Positions 1-8,034 are shown, counted from the first letter of the stretch. The stretch: 64,000 bases of DNA from Lactococcus garvieae (GCF_016758115.1 NZ_WIVG01000002.1:1-64000), one strand, 5' to 3'. Numbers and translations are program-made. Notes: generated from the sequence alone by a model not told the origin.

Positions 1-28
1 AATACCAATAGAATTAGAGATGAGTCAA
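1..28. repeat. 28-bp direct repeat, copy 1
   Basis: These 28 bases recur exactly at 695-722. In both copies the repeat is followed by a diverged spacer, a GACAAG/CTTGTC-type hairpin and a purine-rich Shine-Dalgarno sequence, so the duplicated module is longer than the identical core. Read in frame, both copies encode NTNRIRDES. In copy 2 this follows AAGGAGG and a TTG codon. The window starts inside copy 1, so its left limit is unknown. Confidence 0.85.
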
Positions 29-49
29 AGACTTTTTAACTTAGTATAA

Positions 50-77
50 AAAAGACGTGTCAGAGGACAAGTCTTTT
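50..77 (+). terminator. Terminator-like hairpin, repeat module copy 1
   Basis: The arm at 50-61 pairs with the arm at 66-77 across a 4-base loop, with one mismatch, and the right arm ends in four T. It sits just after the 28-bp repeat and before a TTGGAGAG sequence, the same order as in copy 2 at 750-780. It could be a terminator or a leader attenuator. Confidence 0.5.
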
Positions 78-163
78 AGTTTGGAGAGAACATATATTGA
101 TTGTTTGTAGATTATACAGGCATTGTAATATTTATTACTATGTGAATAGTGTGGAACATAGAG

Positions 164-466
164 TCAAATTTTTTCTTTTGTAGATAAGAATTTTTCTAGT
201 TCTTTTTCAATGTCTATATCTAGTCTGTTCGAAAGCTCAATTAACCACCAAATATTTTCTGCCATTTTTTCTTCCAAAGAGTATGGAGTTTCATCATAGT
301 AACGATTAAATCGGGTCATCACAAGTCTATTTAAATTTCCAATGTCATTAGAGAGCGCTAATAAATCTTCTTCTATACTCCATTTTTCACCATGTTTTTT
401 TATTTCTAATTCATGGTATCTTTTACGAATTTTAACGCTTTTGTCAACCAATTCTTTTATTTCCAT
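164..466 (-). CDS. Small MazG-like hypothetical protein
   Basis: This 100-residue acidic, all-alpha protein has a C-terminal half (about residues 66-98) that resembles MazG-like or phage-type nucleotide pyrophosphohydrolase relatives: an EEKMAENIWWLIELSNRLDI helix followed by a second charged helix. The full EXXE...EXXD metal-binding set of active MazG enzymes is not clear, so activity is uncertain. The start is supported by an AGGAGG site a few bases upstream on the minus strand, and a TATAAT lies just beyond it. It is transcribed against the neighbouring element genes. The family assignment is inference from pattern only. Confidence 0.6.
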   Translation of the reverse strand: MEIKELVDKSVKIRKRYHELEIKKHGEKWSIEEDLLALSNDIGNLNRLVMTRFNRYYDETPYSLEEKMAENIWWLIELSNRLDIDIEKELEKFLSTKEKI

Positions 467-694
467 TTTACCTCCTAGCTTATGATAATTATACCATTTT
501 ATGCAAAACTGTGATTGAGAAGAAGTATATGAGAGTAAAGGAGGATTAGGAAAAAGGATGATATACAGGCTATGAGAGGGAACGCTTGGTGAAGGGCTTG
601 GATTAAAATGGAGTTTAGATGTGTGTATCCAAACAAGAGAAGTATCTGGTCGGTGCGATTGACTTTCCCTTGATGAATTAAGGAGGTTATTTTG

Positions 695-722
695 AATACC
701 AATAGAATTAGAGATGAGTCAA
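695..722. repeat. 28-bp direct repeat, copy 2
   Basis: This is identical to positions 1-28. It is preceded by AAGGAGG (681-687) and a TTG codon at 692, so it could encode an 18-residue leader peptide (LNTNRIRDES, ending in a stop at 746-748). The hairpin at 750-780 follows, then the gene starting at 796. Confidence 0.85.
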
Positions 723-749
723 TCCTCCACTTTTATTGTATAGATTAAT

Positions 750-780
750 AAAGATTTGTCAGGATAAGGCAAGTCTTTTT
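750..780 (+). terminator. Terminator-like hairpin, repeat module copy 2
   Basis: The arm at 750-760 pairs with 768-778 (two G-U pairs) across a 7-base loop and runs into five T. It lies between the putative leader peptide and the ribosome binding site of the gene at 796, an arrangement that would suit attenuation as well as termination of upstream transcription. Confidence 0.55.
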
Positions 781-795
781 ATGTTGGAGGAGATG

Positions 796-1242
796 ATGAC
801 AAAAGAAGAATTAGCACAAAAATATAGACAGTTGGCAGATGAAGTACAGGAGTTTATCTTGGTTATTGGTAGACTTCACAAGTATGACCTGACATGGCGG
901 GACTGGGACGTTCTTTTCAATGGCGAAAGTGTAGAAAGCATTCAAACGGACTGTTATCATATTGTTTCTTGGTTGGACTCATGTCTTTTATCGGGACAAT
1001 TGACACGAAAAGAAGTACCTGACGGCATTGGCGTATTTGTGGATTCAGATTGGATGGAAAGTGAGAAAGTTAAATTTGAAACTTATCAGGTGCAGGAAGT
1101 CAAAGCTTTACCGTCTCAAATGTCTGAAGAAACCTATGATTTGTTTTTGAAAGATATGAGGATAATAACACATAAAGCAGCGCTCATTTCTACTCTTTGT
1201 CTATCTCTTGCAAAGGAGATTGACCGTTATGTATCAGAATAA
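796..1242 (+). CDS. Hypothetical protein of integrative element
   Basis: The product (148 residues) is not recognised. It is acidic, tryptophan-rich in the first half, mostly helical, and lacks a signal peptide or membrane segment. The frame is open from a TTG at 736, but the ATG at 796 is preferred because GGAGG lies five bases upstream and the hairpin at 750-780 would otherwise be inside the coding region. It is the first of four closely spaced genes that lead to the excisionase and integrase, so it is probably an accessory gene of the integrated element. The next gene begins 11 bases after its stop. Confidence 0.65.
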   Translation: MTKEELAQKYRQLADEVQEFILVIGRLHKYDLTWRDWDVLFNGESVESIQTDCYHIVSWLDSCLLSGQLTRKEVPDGIGVFVDSDWMESEKVKFETYQVQEVKALPSQMSEETYDLFLKDMRIITHKAALISTLCLSLAKEIDRYVSE

Positions 1243-1253
1243 GGACAGAAAAT

Positions 1254-1763
1254 ATGGATTTAACACAGCTTCGTAATCAAGTTAAAAATGCGGAAAGTCA
1301 ATGGAATATGAAATATCTTGCTTTTGATAAGCGCTTAAGAGAAATAGAAGAGGAGTTATTTCTACCACCTTATGCAAGATTGTCTGATGTTATTCAATGG
1401 AGCGAGAAATTGATTGCTTATGAACGAAAAATTGAGCTTATGCGAGAGGCGACTGTGACTTTATCACGTGAAGCATGGGGGAAATTAGAACAAAACATAT
1501 ACGATTATCAAAGGAAAGATGATAGAGCAATAAGGATTATGTCAGACTTTGTAAGTTTCTTAGTGAGCTTAGATAAAAGATACAGTCAGCGTTTGGAAGT
1601 CTTTTTAAATTTCTTAGATAACTGTGTACGTTATGTGAGGGGGTATGTGGAGGATCTAGAAAAACATGGTCTTCCGATAAATATCACACTACAGAAAGCT
1701 AGACAGTTAGGTTCTATGCATTGGATAAATGGAAAATCATATCAAACAAAATTGGAGATCTAA
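1254..1763 (+). CDS. Hypothetical helical protein of integrative element
   Basis: This 169-residue protein is not recognised. It is rich in charged and aromatic residues with long predicted helices (for example about residues 20-35 and 110-140), and has no membrane segment. AAGGA at 1241-1245, overlapping the end of the previous gene, serves as a ribosome binding site eight bases before the ATG. Its stop codon is followed directly by the ATG of the 38-codon gene (TAAATG), which argues for one transcript. Confidence 0.65.
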   Translation: MDLTQLRNQVKNAESQWNMKYLAFDKRLREIEEELFLPPYARLSDVIQWSEKLIAYERKIELMREATVTLSREAWGKLEQNIYDYQRKDDRAIRIMSDFVSFLVSLDKRYSQRLEVFLNFLDNCVRYVRGYVEDLEKHGLPINITLQKARQLGSMHWINGKSYQTKLEI

Positions 1764-1880
1764 ATGATTGTTTATAGATTGAGAGGACATCAGTTTGTGA
1801 GGCTATATTGTTCAGATGTACCTGAAAGGTCTGTGACTCCTAGATTTGATGTTGCTTCTCTAGAAAATATGGTAAAATAG
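1764..1880 (+). CDS. 38-residue hypothetical peptide
   Basis: This is a small open frame starting MIVYRLRGHQF and ending ENMVK, basic at the N-terminus. It starts directly after the stop of the upstream gene and ends ten bases before the ATG of the downstream gene, filling an otherwise empty gap in the operon. The upstream stretch TTGGAG can act as a ribosome binding site. Similar first codons occur in degenerate form near 97 (TTG ATT GTT TGT AGA) and near 558. No function can be assigned. Confidence 0.5.
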   Translation: MIVYRLRGHQFVRLYCSDVPERSVTPRFDVASLENMVK

Positions 1881-1890
1881 GGGGTAAAAA

Positions 1891-2445
1891 ATGTTAGGAG
1901 ATTATTCAATTATGGATTGGGTGACTTTAGGAGGTATTCTTGGGACAATTGGCGCACTTATAGGAACAGTTGTTAAGGTTCTAAAAGACAATACGGTTCT
2001 AAAGCAGAAAATGGAATCCTTATCGAAAGAGCATGAGGGATTATCTCAATTATTATCTCAAAAAATTTCTAGTGAAAGAATAGCTCTCTCTAAAGAGAAT
2101 GATTCAATAAAAGAAGATACAGACTATATTGCTAAAGAATTTTTAAAAGAGCAGATGGCTCGCAAGAACTTGTATAAAAATACTGACCGAGCTAAGGAAA
2201 TCTTAGAGACAATGGATATGATGAAAGAAGTTGTGATGCAAAATGCTCAGTTAAATGCGACGATTACGCAATTGGAAGTCAAAAATCAAGAATTGATTAA
2301 TCAAAAAAACCAGGATATACAAAATTTATTAAAGTCTGTAAATAATGTAAGAAATCAGCTGTCTAACTTTGAGGGTCATAGAGGTTTTGACGAAGCAGAT
2401 GAAATTTTTGGAAGTATTCAACGTCAATTTTCAGACTTTTTATAG
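1891..2445 (+). CDS. Membrane-anchored coiled-coil protein
   Basis: The product (184 residues) has one hydrophobic segment near the N-terminus (about residues 10-29, glycine-rich) followed by a long charged coiled-coil region from about 33 to 160, with many K, E, Q and N residues and heptad-like leucines. There is no cleavable signal. GGGG at 1881-1884 precedes the ATG. This architecture (short N-in membrane anchor plus coil) is common among accessory proteins of mobile elements, but no family is recognised. It is the last gene before the terminator at 2506-2536. Confidence 0.65.
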   Translation: MLGDYSIMDWVTLGGILGTIGALIGTVVKVLKDNTVLKQKMESLSKEHEGLSQLLSQKISSERIALSKENDSIKEDTDYIAKEFLKEQMARKNLYKNTDRAKEILETMDMMKEVVMQNAQLNATITQLEVKNQELINQKNQDIQNLLKSVNNVRNQLSNFEGHRGFDEADEIFGSIQRQFSDFL

Positions 2446-2505
2446 AAGTTGAGTCGTATTAAGTTTTACTGAAAATAAATAAGAAGAGAAATAAAGAGTT
2501 AGTAC

Positions 2506-2536
2506 AAGGACAAGAACAATCTTGTCCTTCTTTTTT
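2506..2536 (+). terminator. Intrinsic terminator before the xis-int genes
   Basis: A perfect 9-bp stem (2506-2514 with 2521-2529) and 6-base loop are followed by C and six T. It separates the accessory genes from xis-int. Its core CAAG/CTTG is shared with the two hairpins at 50-77 and 750-780. Confidence 0.85.
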
Positions 2537-2555
2537 GTATCGTAAGGGGGAAACT

Positions 2556-2771
2556 ATGGAAGAACGTTTTACAGATTTGTGTACAGCACATAAACTGGCA
2601 AAACTCTTTGAATATGAGTTAAAAACAGTACAAAACTATATTAGTCGGATGAGGAGAGACCCAGAATATGGCAAATATGTGGTGGGTCCAAGAGGGCATA
2701 CCATGGTAAGCTATGCAGGATTTTATGATTATTGGACAAGGAGGGGAGAAAAGCAGAGGGAAATGTTATAA
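2556..2771 (+). CDS. Excisionase-like DNA-binding protein
   Basis: This small basic protein (71 residues from the ATG at 2556) lies directly before a tyrosine integrase, the usual place for an excisionase. It contains a helix-turn-helix-like segment (AHKLAKLFEYELKTVQNYIS) followed by a wing-like basic stretch and a WTRRGEK tail. The frame is open from a TTG at 2535, but AAGGGGG at 2544-2550, five bases before the ATG, fixes the start. Excisionases bind near the attachment site and steer the integrase toward excision. Function is inferred from size, motif and position. Confidence 0.65.
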   Translation: MEERFTDLCTAHKLAKLFEYELKTVQNYISRMRRDPEYGKYVVGPRGHTMVSYAGFYDYWTRRGEKQREML

Positions 2772-2815
2772 TAAGGCTTATAACTTCTCTCTGCTTGGTC
2801 AATAAGGGAGAAACA

Positions 2816-3943
2816 ATGTTTTATAAAAAATTAGACAATGGAAAATATCGCTATTTTGAAAAATTTTTTGATCAGACACAAGACAAATGGCGTCAAGTGA
2901 CAGTGACTTTAAATTCAAAGAGTAGGGTCGCGCAAGCGGAAGCTAAAAATAGACTGGCTTTAAAAATAGAGGAAAAACTCCGTCAGGGAAGTTTTAAAGA
3001 AGTCCCTACTATACAAACAGTTTTTGAGGAGTGGCGAAAGATTCGGGATGAAGAATTAAAGGCTTCTTCTGTGCATACAGAAACATGGGCTTTCCGAAAG
3101 TTTTTAGACAACTTTGGAGGGAGGAAAATCTCAGAAGTTAAGGGCAATGAGATTCAGCAATTCATATTAGATTTGAATTTAGCACCAACAACACGAGTGT
3201 TGAGACGAACGTATTATAATCTTCTCTTTACTTATGCGCAAAATGTTGGCTATATAGAGCATAACCCCATGTCACAGGTGGTTTTACCTAAAGTAAGAAA
3301 GACTTTAGAAGACATAAAGAAAAAGCAAAATGACTTTTTGGATCGACGAGAAATGCGTCTTATTCTTGATTATGGCTACAGTCTTCCTAAATGTTATAGG
3401 AAGACGGCTATTTTAGAGTTTATGTTCTTAACGGGTTTACGTATAGGAGAATTGTTGGCTTTAAGGTGGGAAGCGATTGATTTTGAAGCATTTACTTTAA
3501 CAGTTGCGCACACCTTAAATTTTCATGGTTATGTGGCAAATGCACGACAGCTCCTCTCCCCTAAAACAGCCCATTCTTATAGAACAATTTCATTAAATGA
3601 AAGATGTCTAGAAATACTTACGCACTTTCTTACAGAATGTTATGATAAGGAGTTTGTCTTTGTAGATGAGAAGGGACGTATATATGGAAGAAATGAACTT
3701 TCTTATTATTTTAAGACAATCTGTTTTGAAAAATTGGGTGGTGAAGAAAAGGATAGGAGATACCACTTACACATGTTAAGGCATTCTCATATCTCCTTAT
3801 TGGTTGAAATGAATGTACCGATTAAGGCGATAATGGAGCGAGTAGGGCATTCGGATGAAAAAATGATTTTACAGGTCTATAGTCATGTGACTCAAAACAT
3901 GCAAGATGATTTGAAAGCCAAACTGAACGCACTTGACTTTTGA
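2816..3943 (+). CDS. int: Tyrosine recombinase / integrase
   Basis: This is a site-specific recombinase (375 residues) for integration and excision of the element. An N-terminal arm-type DNA-binding region (about 1-50) and a SAM-like core-binding domain (about 60-160) precede the catalytic domain, which shows the family residues: R in TGLRIGELLALRW, HxxR in HMLRHSH, H in GHSDEK, and nucleophile Tyr355 in QVYSHV. The frame is open from 2732, overlapping xis, but the ATG at 2816 has AAGGGAG five bases upstream and begins with the MFYKKLDNGKYRY start common in this family. The chromosome junction should lie in the 160 bases downstream. Confidence 0.93.
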   Translation: MFYKKLDNGKYRYFEKFFDQTQDKWRQVTVTLNSKSRVAQAEAKNRLALKIEEKLRQGSFKEVPTIQTVFEEWRKIRDEELKASSVHTETWAFRKFLDNFGGRKISEVKGNEIQQFILDLNLAPTTRVLRRTYYNLLFTYAQNVGYIEHNPMSQVVLPKVRKTLEDIKKKQNDFLDRREMRLILDYGYSLPKCYRKTAILEFMFLTGLRIGELLALRWEAIDFEAFTLTVAHTLNFHGYVANARQLLSPKTAHSYRTISLNERCLEILTHFLTECYDKEFVFVDEKGRIYGRNELSYYFKTICFEKLGGEEKDRRYHLHMLRHSHISLLVEMNVPIKAIMERVGHSDEKMILQVYSHVTQNMQDDLKAKLNALDF

Positions 3944-4108
3944 GAGTAACCAAATATTAACCAAAAGTATAAGAAAAGGGAGGAAAAAAGAGGAAAAAGA
4001 AGGACAAAAGAAATTGTGGGAAAGGCTGTTATAGCGCTTGTTTACAGGGTTTTTGTTCTATTATTTTCTAAAATGAATCTATTGTAAAATAAAGAGGAGT
4101 TTTTGTTG
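3944..4108. other. Probable element/chromosome junction region
   Basis: This stretch between the integrase and the aldo-keto reductase gene contains purine-rich repeats (AAGGGAGGAAAAAAG and AGGAAAAAGAAGGA) of the sort bound by integrase or excisionase arms. The attachment core cannot be identified because the left end of the element is outside the window and no tRNA gene fragment is seen. Confidence 0.35.
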
Positions 4109-5020
4109 ATGAAAAAAATTCAAATTGCGGCTATGCAGGCGTCGCAGGTTATCTTGGGGTGTATGCGTATTATAGAGCCAGGAAAGAATCCTGTAAAAGT
4201 CATTGAGACAGCTTATGAAAATGGCATTAACTTTTTTGATCATGCAGATATTTACGGAGATGGCCGGTGTGAGACAGTGTTTGCAGAAGCTTTGGCACAG
4301 ACATCTATCCGACGTGAGGATATCTATCTCCAGTCCAAATGCTCAATTCGTCCGGGAGTGGCTTATGATTTTTCAAAAGAGCATATTCTTAAATCTGTGG
4401 AAGGTTCGCTGCAGCGGCTTAAGACAGATTATTTGGATACATTACTTCTACATCGTCCGGATACTTTAATGGAGCCAGAAGAGGTTGCAGAGGCTTTTTA
4501 TGAGCTAGAAAAATCAGGAAAAGTACGCTATTTTGGTGTTTCCAATCAAAACCCGATGCAGATAGAACTGCTTAAAACAGCAGTTAAGCAGCCTCTATAT
4601 TTCAACCAACTGCAATTTGGTTTGAAGCATACGGAAATGATTGATGCAGGATTGAATGTAAATATTCCAAATCAGGCCAGTCATATGCAAGATGGCTCAG
4701 TGTTAGAATATTCACGTATAAATAAAATGACCATCCAAGCATGGTCTCCTTTCCAATACGGTTTCTTTGACGGCCCATTTGTAGACAATGAAAAATTCCC
4801 CGAATTAAACCAAAAACTCAACTTTTATGCTGAAAAATATGGCGTGACACCGTCAGGAATTGCTATCGCCTGGATTAATCGTCATCCAGCAAAGATGCAA
4901 ACGATAATCGGAACAATGACAGAGAGTCGTATTAAGGAAGTCACGGAAGCAAGCGACATTGTTTTAAGTCATGATGAGTGGTACGATTTGTACATGGCTG
5001 CAGGGAATAGTTTACCGTGA
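4109..5020 (+). CDS. Aldo/keto reductase family oxidoreductase
   Basis: This is a TIM-barrel NADPH-dependent reductase of about 303 residues, the usual family length. The catalytic tetrad is visible: Asp44 and Tyr49 (FDHADIYG), Lys77 (LQSKCS) and His115 (LLLHRPD). The overall pattern resembles the YdhF-type subgroup of AKRs. Two TTG codons precede the chosen ATG at 4109; GAGGAG at 4094-4099 serves it. The gene stands alone, being the first chromosomal gene after the element. The substrate cannot be told from sequence. Confidence 0.9.
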   Translation: MKKIQIAAMQASQVILGCMRIIEPGKNPVKVIETAYENGINFFDHADIYGDGRCETVFAEALAQTSIRREDIYLQSKCSIRPGVAYDFSKEHILKSVEGSLQRLKTDYLDTLLLHRPDTLMEPEEVAEAFYELEKSGKVRYFGVSNQNPMQIELLKTAVKQPLYFNQLQFGLKHTEMIDAGLNVNIPNQASHMQDGSVLEYSRINKMTIQAWSPFQYGFFDGPFVDNEKFPELNQKLNFYAEKYGVTPSGIAIAWINRHPAKMQTIIGTMTESRIKEVTEASDIVLSHDEWYDLYMAAGNSLP

Positions 5021-5111
5021 AGGGTTGTCACATAAGAAACTCCTATCTTGCAGTAAATTTATAAAAAACTAAGGATGTTAGTGTTCCAGACAAGCAAGGA
5101 GTTGAAATAGA

Positions 5112-5140
5112 TTGAATTCGTAGGGGAAATGGTGTATAAT
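5112..5140 (+). promoter_or_regulatory. Promoter of ireB-ruvX operon
   Basis: TTGAAT at 5112-5117 and TATAAT at 5135-5140 are separated by 17 bases. The ireB start codon is 80 bases downstream with AAAGGAGG in front of it. Confidence 0.75.
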
Positions 5141-5220
5141 TAAGGAGCATTATTAGGAAAAGTTAATTAAAAGGATTTTTAAGCAATTTGCTTGAACCTA
5201 TCCCAAAGGAGGTACATACC

Positions 5221-5487
5221 ATGAGTTTTACAGATGAAACAGTCCGCTTTGAATTTGATGATTCAAGTAAAAAAGAAATTGGCGAAACACTTGTAAATGT
5301 TTATCGTGCACTTGATGCTAAAGGTTACAATCCTATCAACCAAATGGTAGGTTATGTTTTGTCAGGAGATCCAGCTTATATTCCACGTCACGACGATGCG
5401 CGCAACAAGATTCGTCGCTTTGACCGTGATGATATTGTTGAAGAATTGATTAAAGAATACCTAAAAGCACACGGTGTACAACTCTAA
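5221..5487 (+). CDS. ireB: IreB family regulatory phosphoprotein (UPF0297)
   Basis: This is a small 88-residue protein of the YrzL/UPF0297 family. In enterococci the homologue IreB is a substrate of the PASTA kinase IreK and tunes cell-wall stress resistance; the same role here is inference. The conserved start [13 protein letters not shown] and the [22 protein letters not shown] segment are clear. An in-frame upstream start at 5188 exists but the ATG at 5221 has AAAGGAGG in front and gives the family start. It overlaps ruvX by one base (TAATG), showing translational coupling. Confidence 0.93.
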   Translation: MSFTDETVRFEFDDSSKKEIGETLVNVYRALDAKGYNPINQMVGYVLSGDPAYIPRHDDARNKIRRFDRDDIVEELIKEYLKAHGVQL

Positions 5488-5915
5488 TGTACAGCAGAAT
5501 TTTAGGGCTTGACGTCGGTACAAAAACCGTTGGTGTTGCAGTCAGCGATTTACTTGGTATGACGGCTCAACCTGTTGAGACAATAAAAATTGATAGTGAA
5601 TCAGGTGAGTTTGGTTTTGAGCGCTTAGCAGAACTGGTTAAGGAGTATAAACCTTCGAAAATTGTACTTGGCTTACCCAAGCATATGAATAACGATGAAG
5701 GTATTCGAGCCGAAGCATCCAGAAATTATGGCGAAAAAATTGCCTCAGAGTTTGGTGTACCCGTGGAGTACCAGGACGAACGTTTGACAACCATGCAGGC
5801 AGAAAAAGTATTGATTGATGGTGGTGTCCGTCGTAAGGACCGTAAAAAATCAATTGATAAACTTGCGGCAGTCTTGATATTGCAAAACTATCTTGATGCC
5901 CATAAATTATTTTAG
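5487..5915 (+). CDS. ruvX: Holliday junction resolvase-like RuvX (YqgF)
   Basis: This 142-residue member of the YqgF/RuvX RNase H-fold family is implicated in 16S pre-rRNA processing and also described as a putative Holliday junction resolvase. The first strand with catalytic Asp ([17 protein letters not shown]), the central [10 protein letters not shown] motif, the [10 protein letters not shown] segment and the C-terminal [13 protein letters not shown] helix are all present. It starts inside the ireB stop codon and is followed 15 bases later by the DUF1292 gene, a trio conserved across Firmicutes. Confidence 0.94.
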   Translation: MYSRILGLDVGTKTVGVAVSDLLGMTAQPVETIKIDSESGEFGFERLAELVKEYKPSKIVLGLPKHMNNDEGIRAEASRNYGEKIASEFGVPVEYQDERLTTMQAEKVLIDGGVRRKDRKKSIDKLAAVLILQNYLDAHKLF

Positions 5916-5930
5916 AAGATAGGAAGTATT

Positions 5931-6254
5931 ATGTCAGAACATACACATGACCACGAACACGAAGAACGTTTTATCACTCTTATTGATGATAACGGGAATG
6001 AAAGCCTTTTTGAAATCTTGATTACTATCGATGGTCAAGAAGAGTTTGGTAAGAATTACGTTCTCGTTATGCCTGTTGATGGCACAGAGGATGAGAATGG
6101 TGAAGTTGAAATTCAAGCTTATTCATTTACACAAAATGAAGACGGTACTGAAGGAGATTTACAGCCTATTGCTGAAGAATCTGATGCTGAATGGGATATG
6201 ATTGAAGAAGTGTTCAATAATTTCATGGAAAATCAAGACGACGAAGTTTATTGA
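5931..6254 (+). CDS. DUF1292 family protein (YrzB-like)
   Basis: This 107-residue, strongly acidic protein has a histidine-rich start ([14 protein letters not shown]) and the DUF1292 core [17 protein letters not shown]...YVLVMP. The family is widespread beside ruvX in Firmicutes but has no known function. The start has TAGGAAG upstream. It is the last gene of the ireB-ruvX transcript; a terminator follows two bases after its stop. Confidence 0.9.
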   Translation: MSEHTHDHEHEERFITLIDDNGNESLFEILITIDGQEEFGKNYVLVMPVDGTEDENGEVEIQAYSFTQNEDGTEGDLQPIAEESDAEWDMIEEVFNNFMENQDDEVY

Positions 6255-6255
6255 T

Positions 6256-6281
6256 AAAAAAGGGGTGAAGCCCTTTTTTTC
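6256..6281 (+). terminator. Terminator after DUF1292 gene
   Basis: An A-rich/GGG left arm pairs with CCC and seven T (6271-6280) around a short loop, directly behind the stop codon. Confidence 0.8.
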
Positions 6282-6333
6282 TTGTATTGCTACATTAATG
6301 TCAGGAATTTTGGCCTTGTTCTTCTAAGGAAGA

Positions 6334-6362
6334 TTGAGTAGTTTGGGAAAATTTGTTATAAT
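6334..6362 (+). promoter_or_regulatory. Promoter of GT-C-like membrane protein gene
   Basis: TTGAGT at 6334-6339 and TATAAT at 6357-6362 are spaced by 17 bases; the start codon follows 30 bases downstream. Confidence 0.7.
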
Positions 6363-6391
6363 TTAGTAATTACTCGTTGAAGGAAATAATC

Positions 6392-7990
6392 ATGAAAAAA
6401 AGATATGGTTCACGCACATTGAGGCATGAACAGACAAAAGTAATGGCGCAATCCGAAGAATTTGAAGGATTTGAGAGCGAGGAAGCGTTTGATGACTCTG
6501 TTGAAATCACCGGTTCTTATTCACGGCGTGACAAGGCAGAAGGAGGCTTTACACGAACAAGAGAAAAGGCACCGAGAATTTTAGTGGCTGACTGGTTTTT
6601 TATTGCTCTGGTTTCTTTTGCTCTTAGCTTGACCTTTTATGCTTTACCGCTTTTTAATTTCCAATCTGTTGGAGTACAATCTCAATACCTTTATTCAGGA
6701 ATGGCCATGCAGGCAGGTTTGGTTCCTTATAATGATTTCTGGGGTTCTGGAGGTTTAGTCTTTTACTTAATTAATTGGATTGGACATTTCGCTCAAACCA
6801 CGTGGTTGCTCTACTTTTTCCAACTCTTTGCTTTGTTTATAAGTGGTGTACAAGTTTATCGGTTGATTTTACAGCGGACACACAGTCGTTTAGCTGCGCG
6901 CATTACCGCAGGGTTTACCTTGGTTTCAATTGCAGGTTTGGCTCAGGGAGGGACTTCCCCAACTTTGATGGCTCTGCCTCTTGCTTTGTGGGCCTTACAG
7001 TTTTTAGACCGCTATCTGCGCCAAGATGTTCGTGATGAAGCTTTTATCTTTTTTGGGATGAGCGGTGCCTTTGCTTTGGTTATATCACCGGTTATGACCG
7101 TTCTATGGGTGATTTCAGCATTGGCTTTATTCATCTTTAATATTAGGAACAAGAGAATTGGGCGTGGTTTCTATCAATTGCTGGCAACCTTGTTTGGTGT
7201 GCTGTTGGTAGGATACACGGTAGCCTTCTATGCGTTAAATGCGCAAGTTCTCTACACCTCAATTGAGCAGTCCATCATTATCCCTCTTACCAGCTTAGGC
7301 TTTACAGCTAATCTGTGGTTGACTCTTTTAAAATCAATTGTCTTTCTTTTAGTATTTGGTTTGGCAACTAATTTTGTTCATGGCATGTTAAATATTAAAA
7401 AATCAGGGCAAACCTTTGTTTGGCAAGTTTTACTGCTCATTGGTTCAGTTGCCGTCTTGGTTTTTGTACTTTTATCCCCAGTATTTGAAAGTTCAAATCT
7501 CCTAGCGCTCTTGCCTTTACTCCTGCTCTTTGTCAGTGACACATTACAGGATGCTGTAAACCAACGTCGAAATGTTTTGCAACAATACATGAGAGCAAAA
7601 CTCTTTGCTCCAATTTTGGCTCTATTCTTTGTCATAGGTGCACCTTTTGTTTCACAATGGATGAATCGTCAAGTCTTCTCCGAGGAGCAACAAGTTGCTC
7701 AACATGTGAAGGCCGATACGACAAGAGATGATAGAGTTTTGGCTATAGCAGGGGATAAGAATATTAATCTGCGGGCACAGCGTGTCGCAAGTCTGGGCGT
7801 TTTTCCAAGTTACTACCCTATAGGGTTTCATCAGAATTTTGATCTAGTCTTTGCAAATGCGGAGAATAAATATGTTATTGTTCAAAGTGGGCAAGAACTC
7901 TCAGATTCAGTGCAGAGGACGCTTCAAGATTCATATGAAAAAGTAGAAATTAGTAATGTTAGTCAATTTTCTGTATATAAAAAGAAATAA
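6392..7990 (+). CDS. Polytopic membrane protein, GT-C glycosyltransferase-like
   Basis: The product (532 residues) has a charged cytoplasmic N-terminus of about 60 residues, roughly ten or more membrane segments from about residue 65 to 430, and an extracytoplasmic C-terminal domain of about 100 residues. After the first membrane segment comes GLVPYNDFWGSGGLVFYLI, which resembles the first outer-loop motif (PYxDF...GPLxY) of dolichyl-phosphate-mannose or ArnT-like GT-C enzymes that use lipid-linked sugars. This suggests transfer of a sugar to a wall or lipid acceptor at the outer membrane face. The start at 6392 is chosen because GAAGGA lies seven bases upstream. It stands alone with its own promoter. 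Confidence 0.7.
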   Translation: MKKRYGSRTLRHEQTKVMAQSEEFEGFESEEAFDDSVEITGSYSRRDKAEGGFTRTREKAPRILVADWFFIALVSFALSLTFYALPLFNFQSVGVQSQYLYSGMAMQAGLVPYNDFWGSGGLVFYLINWIGHFAQTTWLLYFFQLFALFISGVQVYRLILQRTHSRLAARITAGFTLVSIAGLAQGGTSPTLMALPLALWALQFLDRYLRQDVRDEAFIFFGMSGAFALVISPVMTVLWVISALALFIFNIRNKRIGRGFYQLLATLFGVLLVGYTVAFYALNAQVLYTSIEQSIIIPLTSLGFTANLWLTLLKSIVFLLVFGLATNFVHGMLNIKKSGQTFVWQVLLLIGSVAVLVFVLLSPVFESSNLLALLPLLLLFVSDTLQDAVNQRRNVLQQYMRAKLFAPILALFFVIGAPFVSQWMNRQVFSEEQQVAQHVKADTTRDDRVLAIAGDKNINLRAQRVASLGVFPSYYPIGFHQNFDLVFANAENKYVIVQSGQELSDSVQRTLQDSYEKVEISNVSQFSVYKKK

Positions 7991-8034
7991 GATGTACATA
8001 TTGTATGTCTTATTTTATTATAATGAAAAAAGCG

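Larger units (their letters stand above)
467..795. other. Gene-poor interval with repeat copy 2 and decayed small ORFs
   Basis: No convincing intact gene is seen here. The interval holds purine-rich sequence on the plus strand, a five-codon ORF starting at 558 (ATG ATA TAC AGG CTA, then stop) whose first bases resemble the 38-codon gene at 1764, the second 28-bp repeat (695-722) and its hairpin (750-780). A minus-strand reading frame across 499-702 has no good ribosome binding site and reads over the repeat, so it was not accepted. Confidence 0.5.

Noticed and set aside
499-702. 67-codon minus-strand frame near repeat copy 2
   Set aside because: It starts with TTG inside the repeat, lacks a ribosome binding site and reads against a purine-rich leader; the hydrophobic product looks like chance.
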